This document shows, piece by piece, positions 1 to 8,991 of a DNA stretch of 64,000 nt. Positions within the stretch are counted from its first letter, which is position 1, and every line of letters starts with the position of its first letter. A program made the translations under genes and the position numbers. A model generated the notes under the pieces. That model saw nothing but the letters and a program-made list of their open reading frames with translations, was not told the origin of the DNA and ran no database searches. The stretch lies in NCBI GenBank assembly GCA_947457075.1, contig CANGUG010000015.1:35079-99078 (forward strand). Direction: 5' to 3'. The stretch is from Bacteroidota bacterium (GTDB lineage: Bacteria > Bacteroidota > Bacteroidia > Chitinophagales > Chitinophagaceae).

Positions 1-38
1 GGTTAAAAATTGTAGCGAAGGACAACCAGATTTTAACC
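1..38. repeat. Inverted repeat upstream of the NusG-like gene
   Basis: GGTTAAAA at 1-8 and TTTTAACC at 31-38 are a perfect 8-bp inverted repeat with a 22-nt spacer. It lies 58 nt before the antiterminator gene. It could be a hairpin in that gene's leader or the end of an upstream unit; the window edge prevents a decision. Confidence 0.4.
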
Positions 39-95
39 TCATGCAATTACTTAGGCTTTTTTAATCCTTCAAGTGTGGCGGTAAAAAAGTAAAAA

Positions 96-617
96 ATGGA
101 GCTTACGAAAAGGCAGATTGCTGAAAAGCAATGGCATGTAATTTATACCAAATCAAAGTGGGAAAAAAAAGTGGACGAATTGCTCATGCAAAAAGGCTAT
201 GAGAGTTGGTGTCCAGTTCAAAAACAAGAACGTAGATGGTCGGATAGGAAAAAAATAATCGAAGTCCCTTTATTTAGATCCTATGTTTTCATCAAAGTTG
301 CCAAAGAAGATTACAGTTCAATTTTAGCCACTGCAGGGGTTGTGAATTTTTTATATTTTGAAAAAAAACCTGCTATTATCCGTGAAGCAGAAATTGAAGA
401 AATCAAAAAATACTTAGGATTATCTACTGCCTCAATACAAATCATTGACATGACCAACTTACCCGTGCAAACCAAGGTTGAAATTAACCAGGGATTGTTT
501 ATGGGGCGCAGAGGAGAAGTGATTAAATCTGGAAAGAACAATGTATTTGTTCGTTTGGAAAGCTTAAATATGATGATGATTGTGGAATTTAAAGTAAATG
601 AAATCTCACCACTTTAA
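96..617 (+). CDS. NusG/UpxY-like transcription antiterminator
   Basis: This 173-aa protein resembles specialised NusG paralogues (RfaH/UpxY type). The N-terminal NGN domain is visible in WHVIYTKSKWEKKVDELL (about residues 13-30) and in the run ending VPLFRSYVFIKV. A C-terminal KOW-like segment contains GLFMGRRGEVIKSGKNNVFV. NusG proteins bind RNA polymerase and suppress pausing; UpxY-type paralogues do so for capsule or exopolysaccharide operons in Bacteroidota. The gene ends 14 nt from the convergent mtaB, so no operon follows it, which is unusual for UpxY because those genes usually start the operon they control. The housekeeping nusG normally sits beside rplK, which is absent here. Specialised role is inferred; family membership is secure. 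Confidence 0.85.
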   Translation: MELTKRQIAEKQWHVIYTKSKWEKKVDELLMQKGYESWCPVQKQERRWSDRKKIIEVPLFRSYVFIKVAKEDYSSILATAGVVNFLYFEKKPAIIREAEIEEIKKYLGLSTASIQIIDMTNLPVQTKVEINQGLFMGRRGEVIKSGKNNVFVRLESLNMMMIVEFKVNEISPL

Positions 618-631
618 TTTCGGTACTATTT

Positions 632-1924
632 TTATCTTATTTCCCAATCCACAATTTGGTTACTCCATTCTTCTCTGAATGGGGTAGTTATTCTAATATA
701 ATTATCGGTATATCCTTCCAGCATGGCTTGGTCATTTGGGTCCTTTTGTTTGATTGACTCAAATAAAACAGGCCTAGTAGCGCCTATATGTTGTGCATTA
801 AAATATTGTTGCTTTTGATAAGACAAATTGCGTAATATTTTGTTGCGCTCATTTCTAACAGCAATGGGTACAACAGGTTTGATATCCAATGCTTTGGTCA
901 TGGCTCTTTCGGAATACGTAAATACATGTAAGTAGGAAATGTCCAGCGAATGAATAAAGTCAAAGCTTTCTTTGAAATAGGCCTCGGTTTCCCCTGGTGA
1001 GCCAACAATCACATCTACCCCAATACAAGCATGTGGCATGACAGACTTGATGGTTTGAATCCTTTCTGCATATAAATCGCTATTGTATCTTCTTTGCATT
1101 AGTTTTAACACAGTATCGGAACCACTTTGCAATGGAATATGAAAATGAGGCATAAAGCTTTTGCTGTTGGCCACCCATTCAATAATTTCATTGGTCAATA
1201 AATTAGGTTCAATGGAAGAGATACGGTACCTAGGGATTGTTGTTTCTTGATCAAGCGCTTTGACTAAATCAAAAAAGTTTTCTTCGTATTTTTTACCACC
1301 TTCTCCACCTTTACCAAAATCACCTAAATTAATACCGGTCAACACAATTTCTTTCACGCCATTCGCAGCCAATCCCTGGGCTTGTTTTACCACATTGGCA
1401 ATACTATCGCTTCGGCTTTTACCCCTTGCCATTGGGATAGTACAAAAGGAACAACTATAGTCACATCCATCCTGTACTTTTAAAAAAGTACGGGTACGAT
1501 CATTCACTGAAAATGAACTATTGAATCCGGAGACCGTTTCAATATCGCAACTACAAATTTTTGCTTCCTGTCCTTTGGATAGAGTTGATAAATGTTGCAC
1601 CAAGTTAAATTTTTCAGCAGCGCCTAAAACCAAGTCAACGCCTGGAATATTGGCAATTTCTTGGGGCTTTAATTGAGCATAACAGCCGGTAATTACGACA
1701 AAACTTTCAGGGGCCTGGCGTTGAATTCTTCTTACCAACTGCCTACATTCCTTATCGGCATTTTCCGTAACTGAACAGGTATTAATTACATAAATGTCGG
1801 CCTTGTCTGAAAAGGCTTTTTTTTCAAATCCTTCCTGCTCCAATTGTCTGGAAAGCGTGGAGGTTTCAGAAAAATTAAGCTTGCAGCCTAAAGTATGAAA
1901 TGCGACGGAACGTTGGTTACTCAT
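632..1924 (-). CDS. mtaB: tRNA (t6A37) methylthiotransferase MtaB
   Basis: A 430-aa radical SAM methylthiotransferase. The N-terminal UPF0004 domain has the three cluster cysteines C14 (TLGCKLN), C50 (NTCSVT) and C81 (TGCYAQ). The radical SAM motif is CDYSCSFC (C154, C158, C161). MtaB converts t6A37 to ms2t6A37 in tRNAs reading ANN codons. The GCKLN signature and length favour MtaB over MiaB or RimO. A TATCTTTG promoter box lies 5 nt before the ATG, suggesting a nearly leaderless transcript. It is convergent with the NusG-like gene and divergent from the DUF2723 gene. Confidence 0.92.
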   Translation of the reverse strand: MSNQRSVAFHTLGCKLNFSETSTLSRQLEQEGFEKKAFSDKADIYVINTCSVTENADKECRQLVRRIQRQAPESFVVITGCYAQLKPQEIANIPGVDLVLGAAEKFNLVQHLSTLSKGQEAKICSCDIETVSGFNSSFSVNDRTRTFLKVQDGCDYSCSFCTIPMARGKSRSDSIANVVKQAQGLAANGVKEIVLTGINLGDFGKGGEGGKKYEENFFDLVKALDQETTIPRYRISSIEPNLLTNEIIEWVANSKSFMPHFHIPLQSGSDTVLKLMQRRYNSDLYAERIQTIKSVMPHACIGVDVIVGSPGETEAYFKESFDFIHSLDISYLHVFTYSERAMTKALDIKPVVPIAVRNERNKILRNLSYQKQQYFNAQHIGATRPVLFESIKQKDPNDQAMLEGYTDNYIRITTPFREEWSNQIVDWEIR

Positions 1925-1929
1925 TGGCG

Positions 1930-1937
1930 CAAAGATA
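1930..1937 (-). promoter_or_regulatory. Bacteroidota -7 box TATCTTTG for mtaB
   Basis: An exact TAnnTTTG match on the minus strand with only 5 nt between box and ATG. Initiation would be at or next to the start codon. Confidence 0.5.
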
Positions 1938-2014
1938 AAAAACCTAAAGGGAACCTTAAAATCTTAAAATTTTGATAATCCGGGGCTTAATTTCCCTTTT
2001 TCATAAGATTAAGT

Positions 2015-2022
2015 TAAGTTTG
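2015..2022 (+). promoter_or_regulatory. -7 box TAAGTTTG for the DUF2723 gene
   Basis: An exact TAnnTTTG match 20 nt before the ATG at 2043, giving a predicted 5' UTR of about 15 nt. A T-rich run lies at the expected -33 distance. Confidence 0.5.
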
Positions 2023-2042
2023 CAACTACTAAAACTGTCAAA

Positions 2043-5000
2043 ATGGACTTTAAAAAAGTGAATAATTGGACGGGTTGGATGGTGACCCTTATTGCATGTA
2101 CTGTTTATATCATGACCACCGAAGCAACAAGTAGCTTTTGGGATTGTGGTGAGTTTATTAGCAGTGCTTATAAATTGCAAATCCCCCATCCTCCGGGAGC
2201 ACCTATGTTTGTACTATTAGGTCGTTTTTTCATTATTTTATTTGGTGACAATCCATTAACTGCTGCAAAAGCAGTGAATATCATGAGTGCGTTGGCCAGT
2301 GGCTTTACCATTTTATTTTTGTTTTGGACCATCACGCACTTTGCAAAAAGATTAGTTCAAAAAGGACAGGAAGCATTAAGCGATACACAAATTATATCCA
2401 TCATGGGTGCAGGTGTGGTGGGTGCTTTGGCCTATACTTTTTCTGACTCATTTTGGTATAGCGCTGTGGAAGGGGAAGTTTATGCATTAAGTTCCTTTTT
2501 TACTGCTTTGGTATTTTGGGCTATTTTAAAATGGGATCAAAAAGCCGATCAGCCGGGTGCTGATAAATGGATCATTTTCATCTTTTACATGATGGGTATT
2601 TCCATTGGGGTTCACTTATTGAACTTATTAACGATTCCTGCAATTGTAATGGTTATTTATTTCCGAAAATATAAAGCTAGTTTTTGGGGCGCATTTGTTG
2701 CCTTTTTAATTGGGGTGGTTATTACCGGATTTATTCAAGTGTTTTTAATACAATACACTATTAAATGGGCAGGTGCATTTGACGTTGCTTTTGTGAATAA
2801 TTATAAATTGCCCTTTTTTAGTGGGTTCATCACTTTCTTTGTGTTGGTAGCAGTTATTTTAGGGTTCTGTATTCAATTTGCCAATAAAAAAGGATGGCAT
2901 TATCTTAAATTAGGTGGTTGGGCAACTGTATTTTTCTTATTAGGTTATACGAGTTATATCACTACCATGATCAGATCCAATGCAGATCCTTCAGTGGATA
3001 TGTATAATGTGGACAATCCAGTTACATTGGTGGGCTATTTGAGTAGAGAGCAGTATGGTGACTGGCCAATTTTATACGGACCAGATTATGTGGATAGAGT
3101 AGAAAGCGTGGAAGGAAGTGATCAATATGTTAAATCGGCGAATGGATATGATTTAGCAGGTAAGAATTATAAAAGAGATTGGCGTTCTGCACCATCAGCG
3201 CATTTTTTCCCAAGAATGTGGGACTCTGAAAATGATCGTGGGCAGTTAGATAGCTATAAGGCATTTGCCGGAGTGGGAGAAGGAGATGTTCCTACGGCCA
3301 GAGACAATTTGAAATATTTTTCAAAGTATCAGTTTGGGTTTATGTACATGCGCTATTTCTTGTGGAATTTTGCAGGAAAACAAAATGACTTGCAAGGATT
3401 TGGTAATGTGCGTGATGGTAACTTTATGACAGGCATTTCATTTATTGACAATGTATTTTTTGGCAATCAGTCAGCCATGCCTAAGTCCATTAGCGCTGAT
3501 AATAAAGCCAATAACAAATTATTCATGTTCCCGTTGCTTTTAGGAATCATGGGATTCATTTTCCAAATTCAAAAAGCAAGAAAGGATTTTGCAGTCACTG
3601 GATTACTTTTCTTTTTCACGGGTATTGCCATAGTTATTTATTTAAATCAAGTAAGCTTGCAGCCACGTGAACGTGATTATGCCTATGTAGGTTCCTTTTA
3701 TGCATTCGCGATATGGATTGGCTTGGGTGTATTGCAAGTAATTGCTTGGCTCAACGGAATCCTCACCCAAAAAACAGCGGCAATTGCAGCTACTGGCGTT
3801 TGTTTATTGTTAGTACCTGCATTAATGGCTCAGCAGGAATGGGATGATCATGATAGAAGTCAAAAAACCTTACCGCGCGACTTAGCACGCAACTATTTAG
3901 AAAGTTGTCCTCCTAATGCAATTTTATTTTCATTTGGCGATAATGATACTTATCCATTATGGTATGCACAGGAAGTGGAAGGTATTCGTCCTGACGTTCG
4001 AGTAGTGGTGAATAGCTTATTGGGGTCCGATTGGTACATGAAGGAGTTGCGCTATAAAGTAAATCAAAGCGATAAGTTTGATCTTATCTTTAGCGAGGAC
4101 CAGGTGGCTGGTAATAAATTAAATTATGCTGTATTTACGGAAGTGCCCGGAATCAAAAAAGACGAATTCCATGATATGGATTCTATTTTAAGAAATATCG
4201 TAGGGGATACTACAGGTAAATACCGCGTTAGTTACGATGGCGGACAGGAACAACTTAATATTTTCCCTACCCATAAATTTAAAATGCCAGTAAATAAAGC
4301 CAATGCAATTGCTTCTGGAATTGCAAAAGCGTCTGATAGCATTGTCAATGAAATGTTTATTGAAATGAATCCCAATAAACAATATTTGGTAAAGAATGAG
4401 TTAGCGATGTATGCCATTATTGCCACATCACAATTCAAGCGCCCTATTTGCTTCACTTCAAAACAGGAGCTGAAAGAATTAGGTTTGGAAAAATATGTAC
4501 GCCAAACAGGCTTATCCTATCAATTAGTGCCAATGGTGGGAGATAATGCTGTTAATACCGATGTAGCGTACAACAATATCATGACTAAGTTTACTTTTGG
4601 CAATGCTAAAAATCCAAAAGTATATTTTGATGAAGAAAACAGACGTCATTTAAATTCAATGCGCTATGCCATTGCAGAAATTGCACAAGCGTTGATTGCT
4701 GAAAACAAAAAAGACAAGGCTAAGCAAATACTTAGAAAAATAGACAGTGAAACAAGTGAGGTTAATTTCCCTTACGGTATGACTTCAAACAGAGGCAATC
4801 AGCACGACTATTTCTCTTATGTATTTTTACAATCCTGCTATGCTGCAGGTGATATGGAGTTAGCGAAAAAAGTTTCCACTTCATTGTTAAAAGACCTGAG
4901 TCAGCAAATTAATTATTATAAGTCACTGGGTGATTTGTCGGACGAGCAGTTTGTTAAAAACTTAGAAATTGCCTATCAAGGAAATGAAAGTTTATTGTCT

Positions 5001-5105
5001 AATAAGCAAACGGCGTTCATCAATGATGCTTTAACTGCTTATCAGTTAAAGGCAACTGTAGAAAAAATGGCACAGGAGGCCGCTAAATTAAATGGAGGTA
5101 AATAG
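2043..5105 (+). CDS. DUF2723 membrane protein, GT117-type glycosyltransferase
   Basis: A 1020-aa protein whose N-terminal half is a multi-pass membrane domain of the DUF2723 family. It has the hallmark stretch WDCGEFISSAYKLQIPHPPG (about residues 34-53), whose acidic motif resembles the luminal loop of protein O-mannosyltransferases. About ten hydrophobic segments follow. The C-terminal half is soluble, starting near FSFGDNDTYPLWYAQEVEG, with a helical end that may be TPR-like. Bacteroidota carry these proteins widely and they are proposed to act in protein O-glycosylation; substrate cannot be read here. It is monocistronic, ending at a strong bidirectional terminator. Confidence 0.85.
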   Translation: MDFKKVNNWTGWMVTLIACTVYIMTTEATSSFWDCGEFISSAYKLQIPHPPGAPMFVLLGRFFIILFGDNPLTAAKAVNIMSALASGFTILFLFWTITHFAKRLVQKGQEALSDTQIISIMGAGVVGALAYTFSDSFWYSAVEGEVYALSSFFTALVFWAILKWDQKADQPGADKWIIFIFYMMGISIGVHLLNLLTIPAIVMVIYFRKYKASFWGAFVAFLIGVVITGFIQVFLIQYTIKWAGAFDVAFVNNYKLPFFSGFITFFVLVAVILGFCIQFANKKGWHYLKLGGWATVFFLLGYTSYITTMIRSNADPSVDMYNVDNPVTLVGYLSREQYGDWPILYGPDYVDRVESVEGSDQYVKSANGYDLAGKNYKRDWRSAPSAHFFPRMWDSENDRGQLDSYKAFAGVGEGDVPTARDNLKYFSKYQFGFMYMRYFLWNFAGKQNDLQGFGNVRDGNFMTGISFIDNVFFGNQSAMPKSISADNKANNKLFMFPLLLGIMGFIFQIQKARKDFAVTGLLFFFTGIAIVIYLNQVSLQPRERDYAYVGSFYAFAIWIGLGVLQVIAWLNGILTQKTAAIAATGVCLLLVPALMAQQEWDDHDRSQKTLPRDLARNYLESCPPNAILFSFGDNDTYPLWYAQEVEGIRPDVRVVVNSLLGSDWYMKELRYKVNQSDKFDLIFSEDQVAGNKLNYAVFTEVPGIKKDEFHDMDSILRNIVGDTTGKYRVSYDGGQEQLNIFPTHKFKMPVNKANAIASGIAKASDSIVNEMFIEMNPNKQYLVKNELAMYAIIATSQFKRPICFTSKQELKELGLEKYVRQTGLSYQLVPMVGDNAVNTDVAYNNIMTKFTFGNAKNPKVYFDEENRRHLNSMRYAIAEIAQALIAENKKDKAKQILRKIDSETSEVNFPYGMTSNRGNQHDYFSYVFLQSCYAAGDMELAKKVSTSLLKDLSQQINYYKSLGDLSDEQFVKNLEIAYQGNESLLSNKQTAFINDALTAYQLKATVEKMAQEAAKLNGGK

Positions 5106-5142
5106 CAGCCTAAGGAAAAGGATACTTTGGTATTAGAAATAC

Positions 5143-5177
5143 AATAGAAAAGGCCCGCATTGCGGGCCTTTTCTATT
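5143..5177. terminator. Bidirectional terminator between convergent genes
   Basis: A perfect 16-bp stem (AATAGAAAAGGCCCGC) with a 3-nt loop. The A/T flanks give a U-tract in both directions, serving the DUF2723 gene and the convergent cysteine desulfurase. Confidence 0.93.
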
Positions 5178-5190
5178 TAGCAATAATTGG

Positions 5191-6318
5191 TTACAATAAT
5201 GCTTTAAGTGTTTGAATCACCTTGTCAATTTCTGCTTTGGTATTGTTTTTTGAAAATGAAAAACGAATGGTCGCAATATCATTGCCCTTATTCAGTGCAT
5301 TGATTACGTGGGAACCTTGTTGGGCACCACTAGAACAAGCACTTCCGCCACTTGCACATATATGGTGAATATCAAGGTTAAATAACATCATTTCAGATTT
5401 TTCATTTTTGGGAAAATTAACACTTAATAAAGTGTACAAGCTTTCTCCAAAAGGATCGCCATTGAAACTCACTCCTGGGATATGCGCAATCAGTTGATCG
5501 TGCATGTATTTTTTTAATTCATTTATATAGGCGCTGTCCTTTTCATGATTTTCTGTTGCCAATGCTAGCGCTTTGGCGAATCCAACAATACCATATAGGT
5601 TTTCCGTTCCTGCGCGCATGTTTCTTTCCTGTGCTCCGCCATGCACTAATGGATTTATCTTGATATTTTCATTAATGTATAAGATGCCAACTCCTTTTGG
5701 CCCATGAAACTTATGCCCTGCACCTGTAATAAAATCAACAGGGGTTTCACTTAGTTTAAAAGGGAAATGTCCAACTGTTTGAACGGTGTCGCTATGAAAA
5801 TAGGCATTGTATTTTTTACAAATTGACCCAACCGAATGAAGGTCAATCATATTTCCAATTTCATTATTGGCATGCATGATGCTTACAATGGTTTTGTCGG
5901 CATTTGTTTCAAGCAATTCTTCTAAATGCGCTAAATGAATATGCCCATTGGGTAATACATTTACCCAGCTTAATTTAACGCCTGCAGTTTTTGCTAAATG
6001 CTCTACAGTATGCAAAGTGGCATGATGTTCAATGGGGGAACTAATAATATGTTTGCACCCTAAATCATAGATGCTGGCATGTAATATGGTATTACTACTT
6101 TCAGTACCACCACTTGTAAAAAATATTTCACTGGGTTTAGCGCCTAAATGACTGGCTACTGATTTTCTAGCTTGTTCAATGGCCATTCTTGATTCTCTGC
6201 CATAGCTGTATATGGAGGAAGGATTGCCAAATTTTTCAGTCAAATAGGGCATCATGGCTTCTAATACTTGAGGATCCAATGAAGTAGTCGCAGCGTTATC
6301 AAAATAAATTCTCTCCAT
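5191..6318 (-). CDS. Cysteine desulfurase (NifS/IscS family)
   Basis: A 375-aa fold-type I PLP enzyme. It has the PLP lysine in AGHKFHGPKGVG (K203), the phosphate-binding region TSGGTESSNT, the His run SSPIEHHATLHT, and the persulfide cysteine loop ASGGSACSSGAQQGSHV (C328). It removes sulfur from L-cysteine for Fe-S clusters and thiolation. The gene lies 11 nt downstream of glmM on the same strand, so the two are probably co-transcribed. No IscU or SufU scaffold gene is adjacent, so IscS versus a NifS-like paralogue cannot be decided. Confidence 0.9.
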   Translation of the reverse strand: MERIYFDNAATTSLDPQVLEAMMPYLTEKFGNPSSIYSYGRESRMAIEQARKSVASHLGAKPSEIFFTSGGTESSNTILHASIYDLGCKHIISSPIEHHATLHTVEHLAKTAGVKLSWVNVLPNGHIHLAHLEELLETNADKTIVSIMHANNEIGNMIDLHSVGSICKKYNAYFHSDTVQTVGHFPFKLSETPVDFITGAGHKFHGPKGVGILYINENIKINPLVHGGAQERNMRAGTENLYGIVGFAKALALATENHEKDSAYINELKKYMHDQLIAHIPGVSFNGDPFGESLYTLLSVNFPKNEKSEMMLFNLDIHHICASGGSACSSGAQQGSHVINALNKGNDIATIRFSFSKNNTKAEIDKVIQTLKALL

Positions 6319-6329
6319 ATTTTGCTAAA

Positions 6330-7712
6330 TTACTTAATTGTCCCAATAATTGCAATGATCTCATCTGCAAGTTCATCAGCAGCAACTTGATGAGGGGCTT
6401 CGGTATAAATACGTATAATGGGTTCGGTATTGCTAGACCTTAAATGCACCCATCTATCCTCAAAGTCAATCTTAAAGCCATCTACTTTATTAATTGGATA
6501 TTGGCCAAATTGGTTTTCAAGGGTGGCAAATATTTTGTCGAGTGAAATAGTAGGGTGTAAATCCATTTTTTTCTTGCTCATGAAATAAGCCGGGTAACTT
6601 GCTCTTAAAGCGGAACAGGTTAAATTACTTTTTGCCAAATGCGTTAAAAATAAGGCAATCCCAATGAGTGCATCTCTTCCATAATGTAAATCAGGAACAA
6701 TGATGCCCCCGTTTCCTTCTCCTCCAATAACTGCCTGCTGCTCCTTCATCATGTTCACCACATTTACTTCACCAACGGCACTTGCAAAATAAGAGCAACC
6801 CTGTTTTTCTGTGATATCTTTTAATGCTCTTGTCGATGACAAATTACTAACGGTGGCACCTTTTTTATTTTGTAAAATATAATCAGCAACAGCCACCAAA
6901 GTATATTCTTCTCCAAATAATGCTCCATCCTCACTTACAAAACATAAGCGGTCCACATCCGGGTCAACAGCAATCCCCAAGTGGGCTTTTTCTTTTACTA
7001 CTGTACTACATAGCTCGGTTAAATGTTCCTTTAAGGGTTCGGGATTATGTGCAAAATTTCCTGTCATTTCCCCGTTTAATACTTTTATTTCTTGTACACC
7101 TATTGCCTTTAATAAAGCAGGCACTGCAAAGGCACCTGAACTATTTATGGCATCCACTACCACTGAAAAATTAGCTGCTTTAATGGCTTGGATATCCACT
7201 AATGGATAATGCACAATGGCATTAATATGTTTTTCTAAACTGTCCTCGTTGTGAAGTAAACTTCCCATATCGTCCACTGAAGCGTAATTAAAATCTTCAT
7301 AGGCAGCTAAGGTTAAAATTGTTTTTCCTTCTTCACCACTCACAAATTCTCCTTTTTCATTTAACAATTTCAAAGCATTCCATTCTTTGGGGTTGTGGCT
7401 AGCAGTTAAAATGATACCACCATCTGCTTTTTCAAAAACCACAGCCATCTCTACGGTAGGGGTAGTGCTTAATCCTACATGAATAACATCAATTCCCAAG
7501 GCCAATAAACTTTGTTCTACCAATGCTTCTACCATTGCACCACTCATTCTTCCATCTCTACCCACCACTACTTTTTTAGGGCCTGCTGACTTATTTTTTA
7601 GCCAACTTCCATAAGCCGAAGCGAATTTGACAATATCAATTGGGGTTAGGTTATCATTGGGTTTACCGCCAATGGTACCTCTAAATCCAGAAATGCTTTT
7701 TATAAGAGACAT
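6330..7712 (-). CDS. glmM: Phosphoglucosamine mutase
   Basis: A 460-aa alpha-D-phosphohexomutase. The catalytic phosphoserine loop is TASHNPKEWNALK (S105), the Mg-binding loop is DPDVDRL, the sugar-specificity loop is GEGNGG, and the C-terminal phosphate-binding loop is RSSNTEPIIRIY. GlmM converts glucosamine-6-phosphate to glucosamine-1-phosphate for UDP-GlcNAc synthesis. The length and GEGNGG loop fit the GlmM/ManB-like forms of Bacteroidota; a phosphomannomutase activity is possible. A TAAATTTG box is 31 nt upstream of the ATG. Confidence 0.85.
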   Translation of the reverse strand: MSLIKSISGFRGTIGGKPNDNLTPIDIVKFASAYGSWLKNKSAGPKKVVVGRDGRMSGAMVEALVEQSLLALGIDVIHVGLSTTPTVEMAVVFEKADGGIILTASHNPKEWNALKLLNEKGEFVSGEEGKTILTLAAYEDFNYASVDDMGSLLHNEDSLEKHINAIVHYPLVDIQAIKAANFSVVVDAINSSGAFAVPALLKAIGVQEIKVLNGEMTGNFAHNPEPLKEHLTELCSTVVKEKAHLGIAVDPDVDRLCFVSEDGALFGEEYTLVAVADYILQNKKGATVSNLSSTRALKDITEKQGCSYFASAVGEVNVVNMMKEQQAVIGGEGNGGIIVPDLHYGRDALIGIALFLTHLAKSNLTCSALRASYPAYFMSKKKMDLHPTISLDKIFATLENQFGQYPINKVDGFKIDFEDRWVHLRSSNTEPIIRIYTEAPHQVAADELADEIIAIIGTIK

Positions 7713-7743
7713 GGTAGTTATTTTTTCTTTTTAAAAGGATTTA

Positions 7744-7751
7744 CAAATTTA
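7744..7751 (-). promoter_or_regulatory. -7 box TAAATTTG for glmM
   Basis: Exact TAnnTTTG match on the minus strand in the 74-nt divergent space between glmM and the PAP2 gene. The PAP2 side has a near match, TATCTTTA at 7775-7782, 4 nt before its ATG. Confidence 0.45.
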
Positions 7752-7786
7752 CTTTAATTTTTTACACTTCTTGTTATCTTTATCGC

Positions 7787-8383
7787 ATGATGCAAGACTT
7801 TTGGACTAGTTTATTGGCAAAAGATAAGGCCCTATTTTCATTCATCAATGGGGAATGGACCTTTGATTGCTTGGATCAGCTTATGCCCTGGATGAGAGAT
7901 TCCAAAAACTGGGTTCCATTGTACATTGTTATTTTGATTTATCTTTTATATAAATGGCGTATTAAAACTTGGCGTTGGATGGTTTTAGTTGCAGTGAATA
8001 TTACTTTAACCGATCAAATTAGCAGTAGTATTTTTAAGCCTCTTTTTCATCGATTAAGACCCTGTGCGGATCCAGCAATAATGACAAAAGCAAGGTTATT
8101 GGTGGATCATTGTTCAGGCGGATTTAGTTTTACTTCCTCTCATGCGGCTAATCATTTTGGGATTGCCTTATTTATAGTAATGACCTTGCAGCCTTTATTA
8201 AAAAAGTACACTTATGCATTTATACTTTGGGCGGCTATTATTTCCTATGCACAAGTATATGTTGGGGTACATTATCCGCTAGATGTATTTTGCGGAGCAT
8301 TAATTGGACTCACCATTGGTTATTTCAATGGGAAAATATACAATCAATGGCAGGCAAGCGTGGATGCTAAAATGCTTGCTTAG
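7787..8383 (+). CDS. PAP2-family membrane phosphatase
   Basis: A 198-aa inner-membrane protein with about five hydrophobic segments and the three PAP2 motifs: KPLFHRLRPC (motif 1), FTSSHAANHFG (motif 2) and YVGVHYPLDVFCG (motif 3), including both catalytic histidines. Members dephosphorylate lipid phosphates such as undecaprenyl pyrophosphate or phosphatidate; the substrate cannot be predicted. TATCTTTATCGC immediately precedes the ATG, suggesting a near-leaderless transcript. Confidence 0.88.
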   Translation: MMQDFWTSLLAKDKALFSFINGEWTFDCLDQLMPWMRDSKNWVPLYIVILIYLLYKWRIKTWRWMVLVAVNITLTDQISSSIFKPLFHRLRPCADPAIMTKARLLVDHCSGGFSFTSSHAANHFGIALFIVMTLQPLLKKYTYAFILWAAIISYAQVYVGVHYPLDVFCGALIGLTIGYFNGKIYNQWQASVDAKMLA

Positions 8384-8442
8384 CGAATTGTATTTATCTG
8401 CTATTCTGAATTGATAATGGCGTTTGTTAGTTCCAGACAAAC

Positions 8443-8931
8443 TTAAAAACTAAAGGAGGTTTTATTTTTAGGGCTAGCCAATTCAAAGCTTTTTCTTTGT
8501 CCACTCGTTTTGGCGTGAATAATATTAATTTGAGCCGGGTCGATACCAAATAAAATTTCGCAAAAAACATCAAGCTGCTTAAGTTGTTTTATGTTGTTAA
8601 TTTCAAAGTAGCTCCAAGTACTTTCTTTTTGAATTTCAAATCCGATAAAGTCCATTTTGCCTTTCACACCATTAGGACTCAGGATCAACTTTTTTTGAAT
8701 GTATAATTGGATATATTGTTCGGCTTTCTCCTTTTGTTTAGGGTCGGCTAAATCAAGTTTGACATTGTATTCTTTTTCTATTCTTGTTTCTAAGTCGGCT
8801 GTAAATGTGCGCACACTTATTTCAATAACAGCTTCTTTATCGTTGTGGTTAATATCAATTACGGAAACATAAAAGGGGTGTAATAAACTAATGATGAATA
8901 GTGCAATTGGTTTTATACCGATCCAAGCCAT
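8443..8931 (-). CDS. DUF6702 family protein
   Basis: A 162-aa protein with an N-terminal hydrophobic segment (ALFIISLLHPFYVSVIDI) that probably anchors or exports it. The sequence VIEISVRTFTADLE and the C-terminal cysteine- and aromatic-containing half resemble the Bacteroidota family DUF6702, of unknown function. It is divergent from the HupE and M1 peptidase genes, and I suspect the three form a module. The tail is polar and Ser/Lys-rich (SPKNKTSFSF). Confidence 0.65.
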   Translation of the reverse strand: MAWIGIKPIALFIISLLHPFYVSVIDINHNDKEAVIEISVRTFTADLETRIEKEYNVKLDLADPKQKEKAEQYIQLYIQKKLILSPNGVKGKMDFIGFEIQKESTWSYFEINNIKQLKQLDVFCEILFGIDPAQINIIHAKTSGQRKSFELASPKNKTSFSF

Positions 8932-8937
8932 ATTATA

Positions 8938-8945
8938 TATATTTG
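8938..8945 (+). promoter_or_regulatory. -7 box TATATTTG for the hupE-like gene
   Basis: Exact TAnnTTTG match 46 nt before the ATG at 8992, predicting a 5' UTR of about 40 nt. Confidence 0.45.
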
Positions 8946-8991
8946 TGATTGTAAAGTTCCTAATTAATTATCGAGACTAAAAATTTCATTT

